A DNA stretch of 64,000 nucleotides from VXNE01 sp965205735 (GTDB lineage: Bacteria > Pseudomonadota > Gammaproteobacteria > Pseudomonadales > Azotimanducaceae). Each line of letters opens with the position of its first letter. Positions within the stretch are counted from its first letter, which is position 1. The translations under genes were made by a program, and so were the position numbers. The notes beneath the pieces were generated by a model that was not told the DNA's origin, did not search any database, and saw only the letters and a list, made by a program, of their open reading frames with translations. The DNA lies in contig OZ242179.1 of NCBI GenBank assembly GCA_965205735.1, positions 372,001 through 436,000 on the forward strand, in the 5' to 3' direction. This document shows positions 1 to 8,694 of this stretch, in pieces.

Positions 1-753
1 GACTACACCTACCTCAAGAAGTACGGCGTGCGCGACTATAGGGGCGGCGGCCGCGCTTCCGCTCGGGAGACCGCCATGCGCGTCGCCGCGGGCGCCATCG
101 CGCGGAAGTACCTTGCCGAGCAATACGGGGTGTCGGTGCGCGGGTATCTGGCCGGCATCGGCGATATCGCGCCGCGCAAGCTCGATTGGGACGCCATCGA
201 CGCCAACCCGTTCTTCTGTCCGGATCCGGACATCGTCGACGATATCGCATCCCTGATCGACGAGTTGCGCGCCGCGGGCGACTCCATTGGAGCGCGGATC
301 AACGTGGTCGCATCGAATCCGCCGGTCGGCCTCGGGGAACCCGTATTCGGCAAGCTCGACGCCGATATCGCCGGGGCGTTGATGGGCATCAACGCGGTCA
401 AGGGCGTCGAGTTCGGCGCCGGTTTCGACGTCGTGCGCCAACGCGGCAGCGAACACCGCGACGAAATACGCGCCAGCGGCTTCCTGAAGAACGATGCGGG
501 CGGCGTGCTTGGCGGCATCTCCTCAGGCCAGGACATCGTGGTCAGCATCGCCTTGAAGCCGACATCGAGCCTCGCCATACCCGGCAAGAGCATCGATACC
601 TCGGGCAACGAGGTGGAGGTGGTGACAACCGGGCGCCACGACCCGTGTGTCGGTCTTCGCGCGGCCCCGATCGCCGAAGCGATGGTGGCGATGGTCCTCA
701 TGGATCACTTGCTTCGGGACCGCGCCCAGAACGCGTCAGTGAGTCGCGAGTAG
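1..753 (+). CDS. aroC: chorismate synthase, 3' part (5' end outside window)
   Basis: This is the C-terminal ~250 residues of chorismate synthase, which converts 5-enolpyruvylshikimate-3-phosphate to chorismate using reduced FMN. The reading frame is open from base 1. The first residues match the conserved DYTYLKKYG / DYRGGGRASARET block around the flavin and substrate site. Later blocks are also typical: RASGFLKNDAGG..GGISSGQD and the C-terminal GRHDPCVGLRAAPIAEAM. The family is usually about 360 residues, so roughly 110 are missing upstream. The product is the branch-point substrate for the trp genes in this window, although the genes are not adjacent. The stop is followed by about 50 bp and then the convergent hen1 gene. 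Confidence 0.97.
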   Translation, partial: DYTYLKKYGVRDYRGGGRASARETAMRVAAGAIARKYLAEQYGVSVRGYLAGIGDIAPRKLDWDAIDANPFFCPDPDIVDDIASLIDELRAAGDSIGARINVVASNPPVGLGEPVFGKLDADIAGALMGINAVKGVEFGAGFDVVRQRGSEHRDEIRASGFLKNDAGGVLGGISSGQDIVVSIALKPTSSLAIPGKSIDTSGNEVEVVTTGRHDPCVGLRAAPIAEAMVAMVLMDHLLRDRAQNASVSRE

Positions 754-796
754 CAATCCAGCCCGAGATAGCCCGGCCAGCCCGCATCTCGCACCC

Positions 797-829
797 GCCG
801 CCCGCTAGGGCGACGGTTTTTGTGGCGCT
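797..829. repeat. dispersed repeat family A, short fragment
   Basis: These bases match the GGGCGACGG..TTTTGTGGCGCT boundary found in the full family A copies near 17.5, 20.3 and 26.1 kb. Only the boundary part is present. It lies between the convergent aroC and hen1 genes. The hen1 stop codon (805-807) and its last roughly eight codons (APQKPSP in the product) fall inside it. Confidence 0.7.
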
Positions 830-2220
830 TGCATGAAGATCGCCATCTGTGTGGATGCCCCGAACTCCGGGTGCGGGTCGCCGACACCGCGATGTTCTAC
901 GCCGTAGCCGAACTTCTGGCAAATCTTCGCGCACCACGCCGCAAACTCCGCGCGGGTCCACTCGAAGCGATGATCCGGATGCCGCATCTGACCGGGCTCC
1001 ATGTTCTCGAACGTCGCGTTATATTCAGCATTGGGTGTGGTAATGATGACCGCACCCGGCTTTGCGAACTCGAACACGGACCGTTCAAAAGCACCGAGAC
1101 GGTCCAGATCGATGTGCTCAATGACCTCGGCGGCTACAGCCACGTCGAAGCCGTTCAACCGGGCATCCCGGTAAGTTACGGATCCATTCATCAGTTCGAC
1201 CCGCCTCCGCTGGTTCTCCGGCATCTCTTGCAAACGGAGCCGCCGCTCGGCGAACTCGAGCGCGGTGCTGGAAACATCCACGCCGACTATCTTCCTGAGC
1301 GTACGTAGACCGAGAAGCTTTCTGATCAGCTTCCCCTCCCCGCAGCCCAGATCGATCACCGTGCCGGCGCGGATCGACTCCACGGCGTCAACGATTGCAA
1401 CTATCCGACGATCATTCAGTCGGAGCGGCGCCTCCAGGACCTGCTCCCTATCGGGCTGGCCCTCTTCTTCCGATGCCGATATTTCCTCGCCCTGGGCAAG
1501 TCGCTCAAGGGCAGCGCGCGCAAGACTCCGCTGTTGCTTCAGATAACGCGATGCGATGAGTTCCTTCTCCGGGTGCGATTCGAGCCAGTCTTTGCCATGG
1601 CGCAAGAGCTTCTCGACTTCGTCGTCCCCGACCCAGTAATGCTTTTTCCTGTCGAGCACCGGGATCAGCAGGTACAGATGGCGCAGCAAGTCGCAAAGCC
1701 GCTTCGAGCCAGTGATCGTGACGGTCAGGTACGGGCTATTCCCCCAATGATCGAATTCCGAATCCAGCGGATATGATTCCATGCTGACCTCATAGCCCAA
1801 GGGTTCGAACAAACGCCGCAGCACGGCTTCGCCGCCGCGACTGGGTAGACAGTGGATGACGGCTTCCAGCGGCATTTCCGATTCAGCCAGCTCCTGTCGG
1901 TCGCGGCTGCTGCCGGTGAAGGCGGACCGAAACACCCTGTTGAGGGCGACGCTGAAGAATGACGACGCTACATAGGGGCGGTCATTCACGTAGTCCTCCA
2001 ACAATCGCTGCCTGCCGCCGCTCTTGATGCTCCGGACCAGCCCGATGGGATCGATTTCAAGCTGAAGCGCCGCCGTACAACGTTCCTTCGTCGCTTCCGG
2101 GTAGAACACATGCGCCTTGCCGAACGACAAGTCGAAGGTTTGCAGCCTGTCCGGATGTTTATGCAGCAGAAAACCCAGGTCGGTGGCTGGATTGTGGGTT
2201 GTCGATATCGTCAACAGCAT
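805..2220 (-). CDS. hen1: 3'-terminal RNA ribose 2'-O-methyltransferase Hen1 (bacterial RNA repair)
   Basis: This is the bacterial Hen1 family, which 2'-O-methylates the 3' end at an RNA break so that the repaired junction resists re-cleavage. The ~471-residue protein has the family's N-terminal domain, starting MLLTISTTHNPATDLGFLLHKHP, and a C-terminal SAM methyltransferase domain with the motif VIDLGCGEG. The metal-binding E-x-x-E-H pattern (AAEVIEH) and a later His in HPDHRFEW fit the Mn-dependent active site. The start at 2220 matches the typical Hen1 N-terminus and lies 2 bp after the pnkp stop, so the genes should be co-translated. The longer in-frame extension upstream overlaps pnkp and is unlikely. 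The last residues are encoded by a family A repeat fragment. The partner ligase-phosphatase-kinase is next door, as in known Pnkp-Hen1 operons. Confidence 0.95.
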   Translation of the reverse strand: MLLTISTTHNPATDLGFLLHKHPDRLQTFDLSFGKAHVFYPEATKERCTAALQLEIDPIGLVRSIKSGGRQRLLEDYVNDRPYVASSFFSVALNRVFRSAFTGSSRDRQELAESEMPLEAVIHCLPSRGGEAVLRRLFEPLGYEVSMESYPLDSEFDHWGNSPYLTVTITGSKRLCDLLRHLYLLIPVLDRKKHYWVGDDEVEKLLRHGKDWLESHPEKELIASRYLKQQRSLARAALERLAQGEEISASEEEGQPDREQVLEAPLRLNDRRIVAIVDAVESIRAGTVIDLGCGEGKLIRKLLGLRTLRKIVGVDVSSTALEFAERRLRLQEMPENQRRRVELMNGSVTYRDARLNGFDVAVAAEVIEHIDLDRLGAFERSVFEFAKPGAVIITTPNAEYNATFENMEPGQMRHPDHRFEWTRAEFAAWCAKICQKFGYGVEHRGVGDPHPEFGASTQMAIFMQAPQKPSP

Positions 2221-2222
2221 CG

Positions 2223-4787
2223 TCACAACCTCGGATCGACGGGCTCGGATTCCAGCGCCAGAACACCCAACGCGCACTCGTGCACCTTTCGGGCCGGTTC
2301 TTTTCGAATGAAGCGCTGAAGACCTTCAAGACCCAGGAAGAACTCGCGTAGCGCCAATCGCCTCTTGGCACTCAATCCCCGCGACCGCAATCGTTCGATA
2401 TTCTCTTCTCGGGAGTATTCCGGCCCATAGATGATCCTGAGATACTCGGGTCCGCGACACTTGAGCGCCGGTTGAACGTATCCTTTCCGGCCTTTGGCCA
2501 CGAAGTCCAGCGGCTTGATCACCATTCCCTCGCCGCCGGCCGCCGTAAGCTCTTCCCACCAGCTTGTGACGTCGTCACACTCGCCGCGATCATCGAGATT
2601 GACGGTCTTGTATGGCGTGGCGACGAACACCTTGTCCGCCGAGGACGAGAGCCTCGCCAGTGTGTCCATATGCCAGCGGTGATGCTTGTCGATGTGTGTC
2701 CCTCCCTCGCTGGCCAGGAGGTGAAAAGGCGCCAGCCTCAATTGCTCGATCGACTCCACCTCCCAGCAATAGCCCCGGTACGCGGTCGCGTACCGGGCGA
2801 CCATCTCCAGTCGCCGCCGTTGTTCATCCAGCATCCCATCCACCGGCAGACCGCGCGCCTGCGCTCGGGTGAGCATATCAATGCTGGCCGAAAGAGATGC
2901 GTTGGCCGCCGCGCCGACCGCCGCGTACTGCGTTCGAATGAGGTCCATCGCCTTCATCGACCACGGCATCAGTTCGCAGTCCAGCGTGAGCCATGTGGTC
3001 CGCAGCTCTTCCCACAATCCGGCGCGGGAAATCGCCATGCGAAGGCGGTCCAGGAATTGGGCTTCGAGGGATCTTGCGTTGAAAAAACGACGTCCTGTCC
3101 GTGTATAGCAAACGCCGATTTCACCGGTTTCGATACCGAACCGATCGCGAGCGGCCGCTGCATCTCGGCAAATCTGGATCACGGCGCGAGAGCCCATGTG
3201 TTTTTCTTCGCAGACGGCCGTGTCCGTGCCCTGACGTCGGTAGTAGTCGAGTGCCTCCTCGGGATGCTCCAACAGGTTCGCCTTGGCGGTGGTTTCACAT
3301 GGCGACATCGTCGGTGGCAGATAGTTGATCCACTTTGGATGCACCGCGAATCGGCTCATCACCTCCAGGGCGGCAAGCGTTCGGTCTTCCGTCAAGATCA
3401 CGGTTCGACCCCATTCGGTCTCGATGCGCCGCTTTCCCAAGACATCCTCGATGTCGAGCATGTCGTCGTGCTCGTGCCGTGCCGCGAGGGTCGAGGGATC
3501 TCTTGCAACGAGCGGTTTCACCGGTTCGTAGTGTTGCCGGACGGCCGGCACGTGAACCAATTCCTTTTCCGGGTAGCGCAGTACCGTCAGCTTGCCGCCA
3601 AAAACACAGCCGGTATCGATGCATATCGTATTGTTCAACCACTCGGCCTCCGATACCGGGGTGTGGCCGTAGACGACCATGGCATCTCCGCGATACTCCG
3701 AGGCCCAGTCGTAGCGCACGGGAAATCCGTACTCGTCGGTCTCGCCGGTGGTTTCTCCGAAAAGCGCAAACGCCCGAACCGTGCCCGAGCCACGTCCTTG
3801 GTAGGCTTCCTTCATACCGGCATGGGCAACGACAAGTCGTCCCCGGTCCAGGACGTAGTGGCTGATCAGCCCCGGAATGAAGGACTTCACCCGATCAATG
3901 AACGCTTCGCTCTCGCCTTCGAGTTGCTCCATTGTTTCGGCCAGCCCGTGCGTCAATTTGACATTCTTGCCCGACAGCTTTCTCTGTAGCTTTATCTCGT
4001 GATTGCCGGGCACGCAGATCCCGACTCCATCCTCGACCATGTCCATGACCAGGCGAAGCACTCGAGGGCTGTCGGGTCCTCGGTCCACCAAGTCGCCGAC
4101 GAAGATCACCTTTCGCCCATCGGGCGGGGTTACCGAGTAGCCGATTCCGGTTTCCCGCATGGATTCCGAAACGGAATAGCCCAGCTTGATGAGCAGTGAT
4201 CGCGTCTCCTCGAAACAGCCGTGGATGTCGCCGATGATGTCGAACGGGCCCGTTTCGGTGCGCTTGTCAGTCCACATGGGCTGGCGCACGAACGTGACCG
4301 AATCCACCTCTTCGGGGGATTTGAGCACATGGACCTGACGGAATCCCTCGCGCCTCAGCGAGCGTATCGACCGGCGAAGCTGCCGAACCTGGTTGCGAAC
4401 GACATGGGTCCCGAAGTTGCGATTGGTCCGATGGACGTTTCGCTCGTGGCACAAGCTCTGGGGAAGGTCGAGAACCACCGCCATTGGAATCACGTGGTAC
4501 TCGCGCGCAAGGCGCAGCAGCCCCCGCCTGGCATCCTGTTGTACGTTCGTGGCGTCTACGAGCACCAGCTTTCCGAGCGCCAGGCGCTTGCCGGCAATGT
4601 AGTGCAGGACTTCAAACGCATCGCTCGTGACCGTCTGATCGTTCTCGTCGTCGGAGACAAGCGCACGGCACGCGTCCGACGACAGAATTTCCGTCGCCGT
4701 GAAGTGCTTGTCCGCGAACGTCGACTTGCCACTTCCGGAGGCACCGACGAGTACCACCAGCGACAGTTCCGGGACTGTTATCTCCAT
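2223..4787 (-). CDS. pnkp: polynucleotide kinase-phosphatase-ligase Pnkp (bacterial RNA repair)
   Basis: This 854-residue protein has the full three-domain plan of bacterial Pnkp. The N-terminal 5'-OH polynucleotide kinase has a P-loop at residues 15-23 (GASGSGKST). The central calcineurin-like 2',3'-phosphatase has GDIHG (186-190), GDLVDRG (231-237), GNHE (261-264), an AHAG motif near 321 and YGHTP near 373. The C-terminal ligase/adenylyltransferase has the nucleotidyl Lys at about 529 in EKHMGSR and a later EGMVIKP motif. Known members heal and seal RNAs cut by ribotoxins, working with Hen1 as a complex. The length matches the usual ~850 residues and no motif is damaged, so the gene looks functional. 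It precedes hen1 by 2 bp and follows the DUF3565 gene by 93 bp on the same strand. Confidence 0.96.
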   Translation of the reverse strand: MEITVPELSLVVLVGASGSGKSTFADKHFTATEILSSDACRALVSDDENDQTVTSDAFEVLHYIAGKRLALGKLVLVDATNVQQDARRGLLRLAREYHVIPMAVVLDLPQSLCHERNVHRTNRNFGTHVVRNQVRQLRRSIRSLRREGFRQVHVLKSPEEVDSVTFVRQPMWTDKRTETGPFDIIGDIHGCFEETRSLLIKLGYSVSESMRETGIGYSVTPPDGRKVIFVGDLVDRGPDSPRVLRLVMDMVEDGVGICVPGNHEIKLQRKLSGKNVKLTHGLAETMEQLEGESEAFIDRVKSFIPGLISHYVLDRGRLVVAHAGMKEAYQGRGSGTVRAFALFGETTGETDEYGFPVRYDWASEYRGDAMVVYGHTPVSEAEWLNNTICIDTGCVFGGKLTVLRYPEKELVHVPAVRQHYEPVKPLVARDPSTLAARHEHDDMLDIEDVLGKRRIETEWGRTVILTEDRTLAALEVMSRFAVHPKWINYLPPTMSPCETTAKANLLEHPEEALDYYRRQGTDTAVCEEKHMGSRAVIQICRDAAAARDRFGIETGEIGVCYTRTGRRFFNARSLEAQFLDRLRMAISRAGLWEELRTTWLTLDCELMPWSMKAMDLIRTQYAAVGAAANASLSASIDMLTRAQARGLPVDGMLDEQRRRLEMVARYATAYRGYCWEVESIEQLRLAPFHLLASEGGTHIDKHHRWHMDTLARLSSSADKVFVATPYKTVNLDDRGECDDVTSWWEELTAAGGEGMVIKPLDFVAKGRKGYVQPALKCRGPEYLRIIYGPEYSREENIERLRSRGLSAKRRLALREFFLGLEGLQRFIRKEPARKVHECALGVLALESEPVDPRL

Positions 4788-4807
4788 AAGTTTCTCTTGC
4801 CATAGGA

Positions 4808-4844
4808 AACCCGGCGGCCCAGTCGGAGCGCTATTCGCCGGGTT
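4808..4844 (-). promoter_or_regulatory. inverted repeat in the leader of pnkp
   Basis: A perfect 9-bp inverted repeat (AACCCGGCG / CGCCGGGTT, 4808-4816 and 4836-4844, 19-nt loop) lies 21 bp upstream of the pnkp start, between it and the DUF3565 stop. There is no T-tract, so a classical terminator is unlikely. It could be an operator or a structured mRNA leader, for example for the RNA-repair operon. Function is inferred only from position. Confidence 0.35.
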
Positions 4845-4880
4845 AGATTGCTAGGCTACACAAACTTGCGGGACACCACA

Positions 4881-5408
4881 CTAGACGCCATTTCCGAGGG
4901 GCATGCCTCCCGCGCGCCAGAACTCGACAAAGAACCGCACCGCCCCGAGCGCCTCGACCCGGTGCGGCACCTCCGGGACGATGACCGCATTCGCTGCGGC
5001 TTCGACAAGAAAAGCACGGTGAACCGGCGCGCCCACATGGTACGTAAGCGCTCCCGACACCACATGAATTCGCGCCCACACCCCGCGACTGGTGGCATGG
5101 TCCTTGGCCAGGCCTGGGGGCAGCGTCGTTTCGTCGAACTCCCGGGTCCGGCGGTAGGGCGCGAAATCGTCCGGCCACTCCATCGCCTCGCAGCGCGGGC
5201 AATCGAGTTCGACGCCGAGCATCGCCTCTCGGCTTTCGTGGCAGATGACCCACGGTCGATTGACGAATGGCGGGCGATGGCGCACGTGCTGGCCGTGGCC
5301 GCAGTCGAGATCAGCCACCCAGTCGCCTTGTTCGTCGCGGTGAAAACCCGAGATCGCGCGCTTCACGACGAGGCCTTTAGCCCGGGAGCGCGAGGGTGCA
5401 TTTGTCAT
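4881..5408 (-). CDS. DUF3565-DUF1971 (TehB-like) fusion protein
   Basis: This ~175-residue protein has two recognisable small domains. The N-terminal DUF3565-type segment reads GFHRDEQGDWVADLDCGHGQHVRHRPP..NRPWV and is followed by a CPRC motif, suggesting metal binding by Cys/His. The C-terminal DUF1971/TehB-like cupin-type segment has RTREFDETTLPPGL..DHATSRGVWARIHV and ends VPHRVEALGAVRFFVEFWR. The biochemical function of these domains is not established. The gene lies upstream of pnkp-hen1 on the same strand and is divergent from the broken phosphatase gene. A GTG three bases earlier (5411) is an alternative start. Confidence 0.8.
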   Translation of the reverse strand: MTNAPSRSRAKGLVVKRAISGFHRDEQGDWVADLDCGHGQHVRHRPPFVNRPWVICHESREAMLGVELDCPRCEAMEWPDDFAPYRRTREFDETTLPPGLAKDHATSRGVWARIHVVSGALTYHVGAPVHRAFLVEAAANAVIVPEVPHRVEALGAVRFFVEFWRAGGMPLGNGV

Positions 5409-5419
5409 CACCAGTTCGA

Positions 5420-6020
5420 ATGTCGATCATGGAATCATCCTTTCCCGAAGCGACGCGGACCATGCGATCACCCGATACCGAGGACCGCCGGATACCCAAC
5501 AGCTATTGGGTCAAGCCTTGGAGCTTTGCGGCGGGAGAATATCCGGGCCCAGCATACGATGGCGAGCCGGGTGAAAAGTTGAAAGCCTTGCTGGAGGCGG
5601 GGATCAACCACTTCATCGACTTGAGGGAACCGCATGAAATGGTTCCCTAAACGGGTCTTGCGGAACGGTGGGCCGCCAACCTGGGCGTAACGGTTGGATG
5701 GGAACGGCACCCCATCCTCGACGCGAGCATACCGCACACGCCGGAGCGGATGACCGGCACCCTCGACGCCATCGACGATGCCCTGTTTGCGGGGAAGAAT
5801 GTCTACGTCCACTGTCTGGGAGGAATCGGCCGGACTGGCACGGTGGCTGGGTGTTGGCTTGTGCGCCATGGAAATGCGGGCGATGAAGCGCTCCGACGCG
5901 TCGCCCACTGGTGGCGAGGGACGACGAGCGCGCTACCTGGGGTCGTCGCCCGAAACCCTCGAACAGGAAGCCTACGTGCGTCGTTGGCGCGAGTTGTCGC
6001 GCGAAACGGAGAATCGTTGA
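5420..6020 (+). pseudogene. broken protein-tyrosine phosphatase (nonsense codon plus frameshift)
   Basis: The decayed gene encodes a small dual-specificity/tyrosine phosphatase. The first part (IPNSYWVKPWSFAAGEYPG.. then FIDLREPHEMVP) ends at an in-frame TAA at 5648-5650. Translation continues in the same frame as TGLAERWAANLG.. to the catalytic P-loop VHCLGGIGRTGT (Cys and Arg intact) and DEALRRVAHWWR. After about 5910-5950 the expected C-terminus (SSPETLEQEAYVRRWREL) is in the +1 frame and ends at 6020. Two independent lesions make a pseudogene much more likely than a sequencing slip. ATGs at 5420 and 5462 are possible original starts. The stop falls where a Tyr codon would fit, a one-base change. 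Confidence 0.8.
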
Positions 6021-6155
6021 CACAAGGGCCAGGCAGGACGGTTTCGTGGTTGCTGCCGGGAGCGGTCGAAGATGCGTGCCTTGCGCGATTGCGATGGATC
6101 CGAAGAGACGAATTCCTGTCTGGCGACAAGACCCGAGAGAAGATGAGGTGCGAAA

Positions 6156-7115
6156 TTGGCGTATTTCGATGATGTGACCGAACTCGACAATGGGGTTCGG
6201 TTCGACGTGCTGCGTATTCCGACGGCCAGCCCGACAGGCTTTTTTCAGGCTATATCGGCGCCCGGCTCGATGCCGAAGGCGGAGATTCTCGCCAAGCTTT
6301 TCTTGCCGACAGGGCAGGGTGTCTGGCCGGTTGTCATCGTCGTGCCGGGCAGCCTCGGCGTCGGGCCATCCCACGTCGCGGCAGCGCGGCTGCTTACGGA
6401 TCGTGGACTCGCGGCCTGCGTGGTTGATCCCTTTGGGGAACGGGGCGTTGTGTCGACGGTGGCAAACCAAACACAATACTCATTCGCCGCCAGCGCCTGG
6501 GATGTCTTGGCGACGGTACGCGTCCTGTCCTCGCGCAAAGAAGTCGACGCCACGCGTATCGGGGCGCAAGGCCATAGTCGGGGCGGGTCGGCGGTGCTTT
6601 CCGCAGCCTGCATGGCCCATCTCGTGGATGTCGGGTGTCGATCCTTGCGTGGCGTCTACGCCGCGTATCCGTGGTCGGGGCTCCAGTTTCTGCAACCGAA
6701 TGTCGGGACGACGGTTGTGCGATCTGTGATCGGCGACCGGGACGAGTGGTGTTTGCCGCAGCAGGTCCAGGCGCACATGCACGCGATACGGCTTTGCGGC
6801 GGCAGCGCGAGTTGCCGGATATTCGGGGACGCGCACCACGGCTTTGATCGGGACACGTCCTTGGAGTTGATCGAAGACGCGAAGGTCGCGCCGGCGGCTC
6901 CGACCATTTACATCCGCGAAGATGGCGCCCTGATGCATCCGCTCGCCCCGGAGGCGGATCCCGACCTCAGCGAGCGCGATCTCATGATCTATGCGCTGAA
7001 GGCGGGCTACGGGCGTACAGGGGCCCGCATTGGCAGCGAGGGCGACCAGGCCGAACTGTTCCGCGGAGATATGATCGGTTTCTGGGAAGCCGTGATGTTT
7101 GGGCGCAATGCGTGA
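6156..7115 (+). CDS. alpha/beta hydrolase of the dienelactone hydrolase type
   Basis: This 319-residue alpha/beta hydrolase has the nucleophile elbow GHSRGG near residue 147, a VVPGSLGVG oxyanion region, a candidate acid in IGDRDEW, and the catalytic His in DAHHGFD near the end of the core. This pattern fits dienelactone-hydrolase-like esterases, but the substrate cannot be told. The chosen start is a TTG at 6156 preceded by GATGAGGTG about five bases upstream. The next in-frame Met would remove the first strand. No signal peptide is seen, so it is probably cytoplasmic. It ends the accessory block and lies 106 bp before leuC. Confidence 0.75.
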   Translation: MAYFDDVTELDNGVRFDVLRIPTASPTGFFQAISAPGSMPKAEILAKLFLPTGQGVWPVVIVVPGSLGVGPSHVAAARLLTDRGLAACVVDPFGERGVVSTVANQTQYSFAASAWDVLATVRVLSSRKEVDATRIGAQGHSRGGSAVLSAACMAHLVDVGCRSLRGVYAAYPWSGLQFLQPNVGTTVVRSVIGDRDEWCLPQQVQAHMHAIRLCGGSASCRIFGDAHHGFDRDTSLELIEDAKVAPAAPTIYIREDGALMHPLAPEADPDLSERDLMIYALKAGYGRTGARIGSEGDQAELFRGDMIGFWEAVMFGRNA

Positions 7116-7221
7116 CGTGAATGCCGTGGACTTGGCCTCCTGTCGCCGCATCCGCATGCAGAACGCGTTCGATCCGGCGTAAAATCGCTGTTTGATCAAT
7201 TGACTGCCGGGCGGTTCGCGC

Positions 7222-8640
7222 ATGGGTGGCAAGACGCTCTACGACAAGATATGGGAAGCGCACTGCGTCGGCGAACGCGCGGACGGCATGGGCCTGATGT
7301 ACGTGGACCGGCATCTCTTGCACGAGGTCACCTCGCCCCAGGCGTTCGAAGGCCTGCGCCTTGCGGGTCGCACCCCTTGGCGCGTGGGCGCGAATCTGGC
7401 GACGCCCGACCACAACGTGCCCACCGTGTACCGCGAGCGGGTCACGGGAGTCGAGGGCATCGCGGACGAGGTGGCGCGCATTCAGGTGCAGACGCTCGAC
7501 GACAATTGTCGCGAGTTCGGCATCGAGGAGTTCGGCATCAACGATGTCCGCCAGGGCATCGTCCACGTCATCGGCCCGGAGCAGGGCGCGACGCTGCCGG
7601 GCATGACCATCGTTTGCGGCGATTCGCATACTTCGACGCACGGCGCTTTCGCCGCGCTGGCGCAGGGTATCGGCACATCCGAGGTCGAGCACGTCCTGGC
7701 GACCCAGTGCCTGGTCCAGCGCAAGAGCGGCAACATGCGCATCGATATCGAAGGCGAGTTGCAGACCGGGGTGCACGCGAAGGATCTGATCCTCGCGGTG
7801 ATCCGCCGCATCGGCACGGCCGGCGCGACGGGGCATGTGATCGAATTTATCGGTCGCGCGATCACCGAATTGTCCATGGAAGGCCGGATGACGGTGTGCA
7901 ACATGGCGATCGAGGCGGGCGCGCGCGCGGGACTGATCGCCGCGGACGAGACGACCCTCGACTATGTGGCGGGGCGTCCGTTGTCGCCGTCGGGCGACGA
8001 TTGGACTGCCGCGGCGACCTATTGGAATACCTTGCGTTCGGATGCGGACGCGGCGTTCGACCGCGAAGTGCGTATCGATGCCCGGGCATTGGCGCCGCAG
8101 GTGAGTTGGGGCACCTCCCCGGAGCTTGTCGTCGACATCGATGAGGGCGTGCCCGACCCGTCGGCGTTCGAGGATCCGATCAAGGCGGAGGTGGCGTCTC
8201 GCGCCCTGGGGTATATGGACCTGGTGCCTGGCACTCCGATGACGGAGATCTCTCTCGACAAGGTCTTTATCGGATCCTGCACCAATGCGCGCATCGAAGA
8301 TCTACGAATCGCGGCGGGCATCGCCCAAGGCCGCAAGGTCCGCGTACCCCAGGCGCTGGTCGTCCCGGGGTCTGGTCTGGTCAAGCGCCAGGCCGAGCAG
8401 GAGGGTCTGGACAAGGTGTTCATCGACGCCGGTTTCGAGTGGCGCGAACCGGGTTGCTCGATGTGCCTGGCGATGAACGCGGACCGCCTCTACCCGGGCG
8501 AACGCTGCGCTTCGACATCGAACCGCAACTTCGAGGGCCGGCAGGGCCACGGCGGCCGCACGCATCTGGTGAGCCCGGCGACCGCCGCTGCCAGCGCGGT
8601 GGCCGGTTACCTTGCCGACCCGAGGGAAATGACGGCGTAG
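7222..8640 (+). CDS. leuC: 3-isopropylmalate dehydratase large subunit
   Basis: LeuC carries the [4Fe-4S] catalytic part of isopropylmalate isomerase, converting 2- to 3-isopropylmalate in leucine synthesis with LeuD. The 472-residue length is standard. The three cluster ligands are visible: C353 in IGSCTNARIEDL, and C412 and C415 in GCSMC. Other aconitase-family signatures include VCGDSHTSTHGAFAALAQGIGTSEVEHVLATQ and SNRNFEGRQG. It is the first gene of a leuC-leuD-leuB-asd run. No leucine-rich leader peptide or attenuator is apparent in the 106 bp upstream. Confidence 0.98.
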   Translation: MGGKTLYDKIWEAHCVGERADGMGLMYVDRHLLHEVTSPQAFEGLRLAGRTPWRVGANLATPDHNVPTVYRERVTGVEGIADEVARIQVQTLDDNCREFGIEEFGINDVRQGIVHVIGPEQGATLPGMTIVCGDSHTSTHGAFAALAQGIGTSEVEHVLATQCLVQRKSGNMRIDIEGELQTGVHAKDLILAVIRRIGTAGATGHVIEFIGRAITELSMEGRMTVCNMAIEAGARAGLIAADETTLDYVAGRPLSPSGDDWTAAATYWNTLRSDADAAFDREVRIDARALAPQVSWGTSPELVVDIDEGVPDPSAFEDPIKAEVASRALGYMDLVPGTPMTEISLDKVFIGSCTNARIEDLRIAAGIAQGRKVRVPQALVVPGSGLVKRQAEQEGLDKVFIDAGFEWREPGCSMCLAMNADRLYPGERCASTSNRNFEGRQGHGGRTHLVSPATAAASAVAGYLADPREMTA

Positions 8641-8694
8641 TCCGCGATCGTTTCGATACAGGGCCGCGCAAAGGAATGGCCTGACGGAGGTTAC

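Noticed and set aside
2472..3989. A 505-codon plus-strand frame inside pnkp
   Set aside because: It is antisense to the three-domain Pnkp protein, whose motifs fit throughout. Its own translation resembles no family.
7116..7221. Leucine attenuator ahead of leuC
   Set aside because: No leader frame with Leu codon run and no terminator hairpin with T-run was found.
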